Shown here: positions 11,359 through 21,008 of the stretch, in pieces | Position numbering within the stretch: the stretch's first letter is position 1 | Layout of the letters: the number at the start of each line of letters is the position of its first letter | The notes under the pieces: generated by a model | The model's database searches: none | Told to the model about the DNA's origin: nothing | What the model saw: only the letters and a program-made list of their open reading frames with translations | Assembly: GCA_945910005.1 (NCBI GenBank) | Contig: OX246740.1 | Coordinates: 51,620,526 to 51,684,525 of the forward strand | Source of the DNA: Isoperla grammatica | Taxonomy: Eukaryota > Arthropoda > Insecta > Plecoptera > Perlodidae | Length of the DNA: 64,000 nt | Reading direction: 5' to 3' | Program-made: the position numbers and the translations under genes

Positions 11359-14300
11359 ATTTTTATTTTATTTATTTATTTATTTATCTAATACAGGATA
11401 TACGTCCCAAATACATTAGATATAATAAAGATATGCCATATAGGTCTAAGCTTATAAATAAACAGGTACACACATAATACACAATAGCAAGGTTAATTAA
11501 ATTAACCGTAGTCATCACAGGACAGGCAGTTATTAAGACAATAACAATTTAAAACGTAAACAGACAATGATTAAAACAATAACAATTTAAAACATACACA
11601 GACAATGACAACAACCAAATTAAAACAATCTCAGCTAAGCAGAATCTTGCTACATTTTAATTTTGTCTGAAATGAGGAATCAGCAAAGAGGTCTAAAATG
11701 TTCCACATGTCCGATTTCATAAGAGTGTTATACATAGATTGGATTCTGTTAAAAGTGGAGTGTTTAAAAACGTCAATTCTCGACTTAGGAGGGTAAAACA
11801 GACTAGTGTTCCGCGACCGCCTTACAGGTACATTAAAATGTATAAGTTTTAATAGGTCGGGGCTGTCTATTTCTGACTTGATTAATTTTTGTAAAAACAT
11901 CAGGTCAGATACTGTCCGCCTTGCCTCCAGTGGCAATATACTGTAATCACTACATAATTTGGGATAGCCCTGTCTATGGTACGGAACAGATGTTTTAAAA
12001 CATAACCACTTTACAAGTCTCTGCTGTAATCTCTCAATGTTATCGATTTTCGTAACGTGGTGCGGCGACCATACCACACTTCCATAGTCAACTATGGGAC
12101 GAACAAGAGCAAGATAAAGCCTTCTAATTGTGCTCACAGAGAAATTCTTATTGCAGGATCGCTTAAGAAAACCTAACATTTTAAATGCTTTACCCATCAT
12201 TACCTCAATATGTATATTATATGACAGATCAGAACTAAGGTTGATGCCAAGATCTTTGACATTTACCACTCTTTTCAGAAGCGAGTCTCTAACCCAATAC
12301 GCGAACTCGATAGTATTCTTTTTATTAGTGTATGTTATGACAGTACACTTAGATGGGTTCAGCCTCATCCTCCAAATTCTACACCATTCTGCTAACGAGT
12401 CAATGTCTAACTGAAGATTTACACAATCTCTAAACATTTTAATAGGGAGAAAAATCTTTGCGTCATCTGCATACATGAGAATCGAAGAAAATTTCAAACA
12501 TAAATGAATATCACACACATAAATATTAAAAAGCAGGGGTCCAAGGATGGAGCCCTGCGGGACCCCTGATGTGACGTCCACTGGATCAGATGCAACATTA
12601 TCAATAACTACAGTTTGTTTTCGATTATGCAGATAACTTGTCAATAAGCTCAACAAGGAGCCAGAAATCCCTAACTTTGATAACTTGTAAATTAATAAAT
12701 GATGACTCACAGTATCAAAGGCTTTCGAAAAATCTGTGTACACCGCATCCACTTGAGTAGAATTATTCAAATGCTCCCCTATACTATGCGTGAAGCTAGT
12801 AAGGTTCGATATGGTGGACCTCCTTGGCATGAACCCATGCTGCGAAGAGGGAATGTGTACATTAACGTGTCTCAACAAGTGCATGTGTACAAACCTTTCG
12901 AAAACCTTTGAAAAAACCGGAAGGAGTGAAATTGGCCTATAACTCTCAACGTCATCTCTGTCACCATTATTTTTAAAAACAGGCGTGATGTTAGCATGCT
13001 TCCACACATCGGGGAAAACACCATCCTTTAAAACACGATTAAAAACAATTTGCAGTGGCACTGCCAGGACACCAGCACACACTTTGATGATAGAAACCGG
13101 AATTTTATCTGAACCTGGAGATTTGCCAGAAACCAGATTCCTTAGCGCCTTAACAATTTCAATTTTAGTGATAGTGAACCCACTTAGACTAGAAGTACAC
13201 ATTGGATCAACACTAGGCAGAGGTTCATCATTCAATTCTTTACATTGAAATACTGACTTAAAAAATGTAGAAAATAAATTACATGATGTTGTAGAGTCAC
13301 TCGCGGTTACACCTTTATAGGAAACTGTCTTTGGAATTCTACCAGAACGAGTTTTACTTCTGACATAGCTCCAAAAGGGCTTGGGCGAAGAGGACGCGCT
13401 TAGAGATTCTTCAAGATTCTGCATGTAGGTCCTGTAAGTCTCCCGCTGCAACTTTTTGAACTCCCGCCTCTTAACACCGTACTCCACATTGTCCGATTGA
13501 AGCTTGGAGAGTTTCCATTTCCTGTGAGCTCTAGTCTTAGCTTGAAGAGAGCTGATTAGCGCAGCATTATACCAACGTGGGTATTTTGCCGGGTTAACTT
13601 TGACCACCGGTACAACATCACGTATTACCCCAAACAGTAGATCATAGAATAGCGCACAGCATTGATTCACGTCAGCCCCGGTGCTGATAACGTCCCAAGG
13701 GCAACGCTTTAGTCTCACAATCAGGTCCGTCAGGTTGACCTTTGTCCAGTTGTATATCTCCCGAGTTGGAGTCTTGTAAACACCTACTGAAGCAGGAAGT
13801 TTTATTTGGCAACATAAAGGAGTGTGATCAGTTGGTATGGGTGACTCAGTGGGGTTAACAACAACACTTTGCTCAGTATTACTAGATAGCACGAGGTCGA
13901 GCACATGTTCATGACAAGTAGGTGATTCATTGTGCTGGACGAGATCAAACTCAGAGAGGATATTCATGAAGAGAATGTTTGGCTGAGAGAGAGACCCGAG
14001 GGTTGGAGAGAGAACACGAGAATTCGCTTTCGAGGCCCAGGAAATATCCGGAAGATTAAAGTCACCAAACAACAACATATGGTCGCTGGGCCGCATGGCT
14101 GATTGTACTAGTGACAATGATTCACAAAGTTCTTCTAAAGCCAGAACACCGGCAGTAGGCAGATAAACACATCCCAAGAAAACACTGGAATTAGCACTGC
14201 ACGTAACCTCCGTCCACAAAATCTCGCAATTTCTTTCAAAGTCCCTCCTCACCCGGCTATTAAAGTTCGAGTTAATAGCAATCATAACTCCGCCCCCTGA

Positions 14301-15033
14301 TTTTTTTGACGTACTTTGAACTGTACTACGATCCCGCCGGTATACAGTGTAGAAGCTGTTAAGTATTTCCCCATCAAACACCTTGTCACTCAACCAGGTT
14401 TCAGTGACACATAGCACATCGTACTCACTTTTGTCTGCAAAATGCATGTTAAAAGATTGCAGCTTGGACCCGGCAATACTACGCGCATTCATATAAAACA
14501 CAGACAAGTCTTCGAGCAAAACTGGACCTGGATTAACAGATACGTCTCCAGCCAATAGCAAAATGCACATAGCGTTAAAAATGAAGGACGATGATGGCAA
14601 CGTGAGGCCCACACGTGAACGCCGGCTTGTCATCGACGAGTGGCCCGTACACTCTGATAAGGGCCGAAGCCCCGCACATGTTGACGCAGAAAATGTGAAG
14701 TTCCTACTAGCGAAATAAGTGATCACACTTTCGGGTACATTGTTCCGAACACTGGCTCCAGAGTAAGACGTGTAAGTTGATATTAGCAGTACTCCGAGCA
14801 GCACCGCCAAGAAACGCATTTTCTTTCCGAGACCAGAAACAGCATGCACCGACAAATCAGGCCCCATTTTGGATAAATTACAAGCCCAACAATACTAGGG
14901 ACAGCTTTGCACTGGTACGCACTCGTGCTCACAACAAGATAAGGCACACTAAGTAAACTATTCACTTGAACTGCCACGCAACATACCGGCCAGAGCGACA
15001 GGAGAATACGTCCGCACCGCTCAACGACTAGAG
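11359..15033 (-). mobile_element. Full-length-looking non-LTR retrotransposon (CR1/L2-like LINE)
   Basis: Minus-strand element of about 3.7 kb: a 5' UTR of about 166 bp (14868-15033), one long intact ORF, a 3' UTR, and a 3' tail of TAAA/AAAT repeats at 11359-11390 (seen as TTTA on the plus strand). A near-match of TGAGGTATTT (11349-11358) and TGAAGTATTT (15034-15043) is a possible imperfect target-site duplication. EEP endonuclease followed by reverse transcriptase, with a simple-repeat tail, fits the CR1/L2/Jockey group. The uninterrupted ORF suggests recent insertion. Confidence 0.85.
11631..14867 (-). CDS. LINE ORF2-type protein: endonuclease + reverse transcriptase with N-terminal 2A-like motif
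   Basis: 1078 residues, intact, ATG at 14867, TAG-independent open frame to 11631. Residues 16-37 form a hydrophobic, signal-like segment. Residues 97-107 are again hydrophobic and lead into DVSVNPGP (108-115, genomic 14546-14523), a variant of the ribosome-skipping 2A motif D-V/I-E-x-N-P-G-P with Ser in place of Glu. From about 120 an EEP/APE-like endonuclease follows (YMNARS, VTETWL, FGDFNLPDISW, TDHTPL). The reverse transcriptase has YRPISLLPV, the FSKAFDTVSH block, GVPQGSILGPLLF and the catalytic YADD; the C-terminus has DYGSVVWSPH. It copies the element's own RNA at the target site. 2A motifs are known in sea-urchin and other CR1/L2-type LINEs; that this variant skips is inference. Confidence 0.92.
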   Translation of the reverse strand: MGPDLSVHAVSGLGKKMRFLAVLLGVLLISTYTSYSGASVRNNVPESVITYFASRNFTFSASTCAGLRPLSECTGHSSMTSRRSRVGLTLPSSSFIFNAMCILLLAGDVSVNPGPVLLEDLSVFYMNARSIAGSKLQSFNMHFADKSEYDVLCVTETWLSDKVFDGEILNSFYTVYRRDRSTVQSTSKKSGGGVMIAINSNFNSRVRRDFERNCEILWTEVTCSANSSVFLGCVYLPTAGVLALEELCESLSLVQSAMRPSDHMLLFGDFNLPDISWASKANSRVLSPTLGSLSQPNILFMNILSEFDLVQHNESPTCHEHVLDLVLSSNTEQSVVVNPTESPIPTDHTPLCCQIKLPASVGVYKTPTREIYNWTKVNLTDLIVRLKRCPWDVISTGADVNQCCALFYDLLFGVIRDVVPVVKVNPAKYPRWYNAALISSLQAKTRAHRKWKLSKLQSDNVEYGVKRREFKKLQRETYRTYMQNLEESLSASSSPKPFWSYVRSKTRSGRIPKTVSYKGVTASDSTTSCNLFSTFFKSVFQCKELNDEPLPSVDPMCTSSLSGFTITKIEIVKALRNLVSGKSPGSDKIPVSIIKVCAGVLAVPLQIVFNRVLKDGVFPDVWKHANITPVFKNNGDRDDVESYRPISLLPVFSKVFERFVHMHLLRHVNVHIPSSQHGFMPRRSTISNLTSFTHSIGEHLNNSTQVDAVYTDFSKAFDTVSHHLLIYKLSKLGISGSLLSLLTSYLHNRKQTVVIDNVASDPVDVTSGVPQGSILGPLLFNIYVCDIHLCLKFSSILMYADDAKIFLPIKMFRDCVNLQLDIDSLAEWCRIWRMRLNPSKCTVITYTNKKNTIEFAYWVRDSLLKRVVNVKDLGINLSSDLSYNIHIEVMMGKAFKMLGFLKRSCNKNFSVSTIRRLYLALVRPIVDYGSVVWSPHHVTKIDNIERLQQRLVKWLCFKTSVPYHRQGYPKLCSDYSILPLEARRTVSDLMFLQKLIKSEIDSPDLLKLIHFNVPVRRSRNTSLFYPPKSRIDVFKHSTFNRIQSMYNTLMKSDMWNILDLFADSSFQTKLKCSKILLS

Positions 15034-15879
15034 TGAAGTATTTTACTATTATATATATTGCTATACTATACTATTATACTATATTATATATATGAAGTAT
15101 ATTACTATTTTTCCATGCCTCATATAGGACTAGGAAATAAATCAATTTCCACGAAAAACTCATCTACATAAATGTTGCAACATTTTATTTTCTATTTAAA
15201 AGATGTTAGGTAAAGGTAACAATGGCAAATAGGAAACACCTCATATTCAAAAACTGAAAGGATGGCATCAACAGAGACCGTAACCCCCTCCACCCCTGCC
15301 TTTTGTCACGGCGTCAAAAAAAAAAGCCATAAAATGAGTTACTAATTTAGCAACACCCCAGATTTTTATCAGCCCCCCCTAGGAAAAATGTCTGAAATCA
15401 TCACTGTGTATTTCTGATAAGGGAAGCTGCTCCGGCCACAGCATTACGTCTATGCAGAATATCGCTTCTCCCCTTGACGCGCCATCCTCGATTTTCTGCG
15501 TGCACTTGCTCGAGTAGCAGCGTCCGGGCTTGGGTAGGTATCGCACGCGTTTTTTCTGTGTTGTGAAAGAAACCAAAATGCCGAACACAATGGCAAACAC
15601 GTGTGCGAAGGGTCAGCGCGGTGACTAGGAGGCGGAAGACCACCCGTGACCTAACAAGGACATAACTTCACCCCCATTATGTAATGCAGATGCATGTTGC
15701 CATATCCTCAAGTAGGCCAGTCAGTGAAACGGCACAGAAAGACTTGTCATTTGGACCACCCATTGTTGGCAACGCTGGGTTTAACGCGTTCAAATCACAC
15801 CTTCACCCCGACAGTCCTCCCCCCCCCCCCCAAATGCATTTGGGTGCTCTGCTGGACTTCATGATCAGTCTTGGGAATA

Positions 15880-16240
15880 ATGTCAAGATGAACGCGAGTG
15901 CTAGTGCTAGTGAAAGAGATTGTGTGAATGTGCGCGTGAGCATCAGTGTAAATGAATTAAAAAATTGTGTATTTTCACGTCTTTCTTTGGAAGAAAAGTT
16001 AGTTATTAAGAATAATGGGAGGCCAACGCCAAAAGCCCAAAACTAGAAATAAAGAAGTCGGCCATGAGCAAAGGAAATGTGTGAGTGTGCGCGTGAGCAT
16101 CAGTGTAAATGAACTACAAAATTGTGTATTTTCACGTCTTTCTTTGGAAGAAAAGTTAGTTATTAAGAATAATGGAAGGCCAACGCCAAAACTAGAAATA
16201 AAGAAGTCGGCCATGAGCAAAGGAAAAAATTCGCCAACCT
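15880..16240 (+). pseudogene. hAT transposase N-terminal remnant, tandemly duplicated
   Basis: Two tandem copies (about 15922-16078 and 16079-16229, period about 157 bp) encode nearly the same peptide, containing CVFSRLSLEEKLVIKNNGRP followed by TPKLEIKK. The LSxEEKLxIKxxGRPxPxL pattern resembles the linker before the TTF-type zinc finger in ZMYM/hAT transposases; this family link is from memory of the pattern, not a search. After 16240 the frame ends and the hAT-A terminus follows within 270 bp, so the catalytic domain is missing. Confidence 0.55.
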
Positions 16241-16511
16241 GAAGGAGCGGAGGATGGATAGGCCTATCCTGCATCGGTGTCGATAATCAGCTTAAACGTA
16301 AGTGTTTTCAATATGTTAAGGTGTGTGTGTGTGTGTCTGTGTGAGAGGAAAGAAATGTGTAAGAGCATATTTTTTGTTCTTGTTATAGATCAATAATAGT
16401 AAAAAAAAAAAGTAAACAATTATTTTATAAATTTTGTGTTCTACGATGCGCTATTAGATAACCGTCATATTTTTGCAGCACCCCCACTAAATATTTCACG
16501 AGCCGCCACTG

Positions 16512-16882
16512 ATTGCCACCATAAGTGTATTTTGCATCTCCATGGGAATTTGAATTGATGATGGTTGATTGGCGTCACTGTTATTGCAATCATCGTTACA
16601 AGACGATGACTGAGGGGGAATAGATGAAGGACAGTTACTTACTAACATCTATATTTTAATAGTAATATTTATTAATTGTAGATAATTTTAATTGAATCGA
16701 TTAATATGATTGGCATCAGTATGTTCACCTCTAGTTATATCCGCTGGACGTCTGGGAAAGCCTTTACGGTTTAGCTATAGTTCTAGTTCGTAAAGTCTCT
16801 CTGAATTCACACATGTTAGCCGCGTGGTGCGCGAATCTATTGACGTCATTAGTTAATTTACATTACAATGAACGTGTGATGG
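16512..16882 (+). repeat. Duplicated segment S, right copy (no SINE)
   Basis: Direct repeat of 10344-10989 beginning at the first base after the hAT-A terminus. It keeps the same order of blocks but has no SINE, and instead has a short AT-rich stretch at the corresponding place. Homology stops near GTGTGAT at about 16880; the left copy stops at the equivalent base, four bases before hAT-A. Confidence 0.75.
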
Positions 16883-17162
16883 TTCATAGATTTCAGAATA
16901 CACTTTATTGTTTCAAAGTTTCAAGATCAAGAGGAAATCTTTTAAACTTAGACCCGATTTCTTGACGTCATCTACAGATCAGAAGCTTTGAAACAATATT
17001 ATCCGAGAGATAAATATTTAGTTGCTGGAAGTCATAAGACAGGTCATTAGTGTTAACGCTTCTTGATAATGACGAGTAAATAAATACGTATTTATATATA
17101 GATGATTTTTCAAAATACAAATATTAATACTGTATTATCTTTTGGTTCTTATCGACTGGTAG

Positions 17163-20100
17163 TAGGAGCGCAAGATGTACTTTTTTGGCTCTCGTAGGCT
17201 ATTCGTGGAAGAGTATAGCGGTAAACGGGATTATGCAAAGGAATGTATAACAATGTTTTTGGACCAGGGTTACATCGGCATAATTGCTGCAGACGGCGTC
17301 AGTGGCGCCGCGACGCCACCTGACGCCGCCACACGACGCCACCGAACGTTTTGGCTTATAACTTTTACATTGTTTGTCCTACAGAAAAAACGAAAAAAAG
17401 TGTTCATTAAGTTTTTAAATACAAATCGATTGGAACCAAAAACGTTATGATTAGATGAGCGTAGCGAAGCAGAGTGAATCTCACATTTCAACTCGATTGG
17501 CGCTTTGTCTTTGATTGTGCACAAAAGTTTGTTCGTCACGCACAGGTCACACGGCTTGACGGATTTGGCTGACATTTTAGATAAACTCTTGTGACTACAA
17601 GTATAGATGATGTTAACATAAACAAGAAAATCCGTCAAGATTCCAACCTACAAAAAATTAATTAGTGAAAAATATCGAGTTTTAATGTTTTTGTTCTTCG
17701 CGCACAGGTTAAACTTCTTTACGGATTTGGCTGAAATTTTAATTTAACACTCTGGACTATTAAAGTAGATGCTGTTAACATAACCAAGAAAATCCATCAA
17801 GATGCCAACCTACAAAAACTCTATTAGTGAAAATATCGAGTTTTAATTTGTTTTATTAAACTTTATGGACGGATTTAAATATTTTTTTTTATATTTATGT
17901 CCAAAATAAGAATATTGACACGTAATAAAAGTTTGGAAGTAGTAACTTGAACCGCCATTTTGTAAAAAAAATATTTTGTTTTTTTGTATGCAAAAGTTTG
18001 TTCGTCGAGCACAAGTCGAACGGCTTGACGTATTTGGTTGAAATTTTCAGTGAACACTCACGCTCGCTACACAAGATGCTGTTAGCATATCCAGCAAAAT
18101 CCGCCAAGATGGCAACCTACAAAAAAAAAACTACTTAAACAAATAAAATATTTTATTTATTTTTTAAATTAAAACTTGCCGTCGGATTTAAATAATTTTT
18201 TAAAATGAATTGCAGAATAATAGTGTCAACATATGACTGAAGTTTTTAAATTGTTTTGTTAACGGACATCTTGTAACCAAATATTTGTTTATTTACGGCA
18301 ATATATTTTGCTATTGTCAACTCTTTTGCTAATATCTGTACTCCCATTTGGGTCCTGGGTAGAATTTGGCCCAGGTAATATATCTGTCGATTATAAGAGG
18401 CGAGAAAATAAGGGCCCTCCTTTCTCTGTCTTTCAAGGAGCATTAAAAGCACGCGCATACCTGCCCACCACGATAAGTTAACAGTTGCTGACAAGAGCAT
18501 ATGCTTCGGTAGGGCCACCGTAGCCGGACAGGTCGAAGCCAAACGAAACGAAATAATAACAGGTAAATGCCTTGTTTGATAAATAAAAAAAGATCGGTTA
18601 ACGCAGAGCGTTTTCCTAGTCATTAAATATTTAGACTGGTTATATCATTACAACCTTACAAAAACGATTTTTTTAAGTAATGAGTGCTATCAGCAGTCAC
18701 TCTCTTGGGGAGGTGTCCCCCTAGCCAGTAAAAATATGTTCGTTATGTCCTTGTTACTTGAATCCTACACGACGTGGTGACCGGTTCGCCCAACAGTTTA
18801 AACTGCGCATACCTTAAAAAATTAATAGTAGTTTATTTTTCAATCACATCCTTATACCGTTGTCTACGCATTTTCATTACTCCCTTATTCATACTGCCAT
18901 AATAGAACTTGTCAAATGCAACTGCTCTAAATCAAGATGTGCATCGCGGTGCAGCTGCAAATCGCACGGTTTACGGTGTACGGAGCTATGCAACTGCACA
19001 ACAGAAGACGAGGAAAACATTTGCTTGAACTCAGTTTCTGAGACATTGTCTGATACTTCATCCGATAAAGATGAAGATGGCTTTTACTAGATTGTAAGTT
19101 CTTTTTAAGTTTTTTTATCGTGTATAGCTTTGTAAAATGTAGACATGGTGTGAAATGATGGAATTCAAAGAAAGTTAAATGCTGAACTATTGTATCTAAT
19201 AAGTGAGTAAGTAAGTAAATAAGAGTATCAGTTATCTGTTTTGTGGACTGTGACTAAAAACAGGGTAGGAATACAGGTCATTTAGATGGTAAGCAAGTAT
19301 GAATAGGGGAGTAATGAAAATGCGTAGACAACGGTATAAGGATGTGATTGAAAAATAAACTACTATTAATTTTTTAAGGTATGCGCAGTTTAAACTGTTG
19401 GGCGAACCGGTCACCACGTCGTGTAGGATTCAAGGAATATATTTTTACTGGCTAAGGGGGACACCTCCCCAAGAGAGTGACTGCTGATAGCACTCATTAC
19501 TTAAAAAAATCGTTTTTGTAAGGTTGTAATGATATAACCAGTCTAAATATTTAATGACTAGGAAAACGCTCTGCGTTAACCGAATTTTTTTTAAATTTAT
19601 CACACAAGGCATTTACCTGTTATAATTTCGTTTCGTTTGGCTTCGACCTGTCCGGCTACGGTGGCCCTACCGAAGCATATGCTCTTGTCAGCAACTGTTA
19701 ACTTATCGTGGTGGACAGGAATGCGTGCTTTTAATGCTCCTAGGAGGACAGAGAAAGGAGGGCCCTTATTTTCTCGCCTCTTATAATCGACAGATATATT
19801 ACCTGGGCCAAATTCTACCCAGGACCCAAACGGGAGTACAGATATTAGCAAAAAGTTGACAATAGCAAAATATATTGCCGTAAATAAACAAATATTTGGT
19901 TACAAGATGTCCGTTAACAAAACAATTAAAAAACTCCTGTCACATGTTGACACTATTATTCTGCAATTCATTTAAAAAAATTATTAAAATCCGACGGCAA
20001 GTTTTAATTTAAAAAATAAATAAAATATTTTATTTGTTTTAGTAGTTATTTTTTTGTAGGTTGCCATCTTGACGGATTTTGCTGAATATGCTAACAGCAT

Positions 20101-21008
20101 CTTGTGTAGTGAGCGTGAGTGTTCACTGAAAATTGCAACCAAATACGTCAAGCCGTTTGACTTGTGCTCGACGAACAAACTTTTGCATACAAAACAACAA
20201 CATATTTTTTTACAAAATGGCGGTTCAAGTTACTACTTTCAAACTTTCATCACGTGTCAATATGATTATTTTGGACATAAATATAAAAACAATATTTAAA
20301 TCCGTCCATAAAGTTTAATAAAACAAATTAAAACTCGATATTTTTCACTAATACATTTTTTGTAGGTTGGCATCTTGACGGATTTCCTTGGTTATGTTAA
20401 CAGCATCTACTTTAATAGTCCAGAGTGTTGACTTAAAATTTCAGCCAAATCCGTTAAGAAGTTTAATCTGTGCGCGAAGAACAAAAAAATTAAAACTCGA
20501 TATTTTTCACTAATTAATTTTTTTTAGGTTGGAATCTTGACGGATTTTCTTGTTTAAGCTAACAGCATCTATACTTGTAGTCACAAGAGTTTATCTAAAA
20601 TGTCAGCCAAATCCGTCAAGCCGTGTGACCTGTGCGTGACGAACAAACTTTTGTGCACAATCAAAGACAAAGCGCCAATCGAGTTGAAATGTGAGATTCA
20701 CTCTGCTTCGCTACGCTCATCTAATCATAACGTTTTTGGTACCAATCGATTTGTATTTAAAAACTTAATGAACACTCTTTTTCGTTTTTTCTGTAGGACA
20801 AACAATGTAAAAGTTATAAGCCAAAACGTTCGGTGGCGTCGTGTGGCGGCGTCAGGTGGCGTCGTGGCGCCACTGACGCCGTCTGCAGCAATTCCGCCGA
20901 TGTAACCCTGGTCCAAAATCATTGTTATACATGCCTTTGCATAATCCCGTTTACCGCTATACTCTTCCACGAATAGCCTACGAGATACACTTTGCTGCTC
21001 TACTCCTA
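17163..21008. mobile_element. Giant palindrome: long inverted-repeat (foldback-like) element
   Basis: Left arm about 17163-18895 and right arm about 19296-21008 are inverted copies separated by a 400-bp unique loop. The outer ends start TAGGAG and end CTCCTA. Arms differ by scattered substitutions and small indels, which argues against a simple assembly duplication. Each arm contains about three diverged tandem units of 130-160 bp, each bounded by CTTGACGGATTT-like and AAATCCGTCAAG-like sequences in inverse orientation, so hairpins are nested inside the larger hairpin. A GC-rich block of GACGCC repeats lies near each outer end. No clear target-site duplication was found. I do not recognise the family; foldback-type DNA transposon is the best description. 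Confidence 0.8.
18905..19090 (+). pseudogene. C-terminal fragment of a CXC cysteine-rich protein in the palindrome loop
   Basis: The loop of the palindrome is open up to a TAG at 19090. From 18917 it encodes eight cysteines spaced C-x-C-x4-C-x3-C-x-C-x6-C-x3-C-x-C (last at 18995), then an acidic Ser/Asp-rich tail. This spacing resembles tesmin/TSO1-like CXC motifs and the C-terminal tails of many transposon-associated proteins in invertebrates. The upstream part of such a protein is absent: the frame enters directly from the arm. It is probably the 3' end of the autonomous parent's gene. Function cannot be stated. Confidence 0.5.

Larger units (their letters stand above)
11204..15406 (+). mobile_element. 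hAT transposon B (nested in A, carries the LINE)
   Basis: Left terminus CAGTGATGATTTCAG starts at 11204 and its inverse CTGAAATCATCACTG ends at 15406, both followed inward by a G/C-rich block (GGGGGGGCT or its complement). The 8-bp target-site duplication TGTATTTC is exact at 11196-11203 and 15407-15414. Without the LINE it is only about 530 bp, so it is a short non-autonomous copy. C runs at 11230-11238 and 11263-11281 lie inside it. Confidence 0.88.
10990..16511 (+). mobile_element. hAT transposon A (outer, interrupted)
   Basis: Bounded by perfect 15-bp terminal inverted repeats CAGTGGCGGCTCGTG (10990-11004) and CACGAGCCGCCACTG (16497-16511), a terminus typical of ZMYM/TTF-type hAT elements. 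Both ends carry a GCAGCACCCCC block just inside. The interior has a decayed transposase N-terminal fragment near 15880-16240. A second hAT and a LINE are nested inside; without hAT-B the element would be about 1.3 kb, so it is an internally deleted, non-autonomous copy. No 8-bp target duplication is visible; instead it is flanked by the long duplicated segment S. Confidence 0.8.

Noticed and set aside
17163..21008. Palindrome as an assembly artefact
   Set aside because: Arms differ by scattered substitutions and indels and the loop is unique, so simple read-through duplication is unlikely, although long reads should confirm it.
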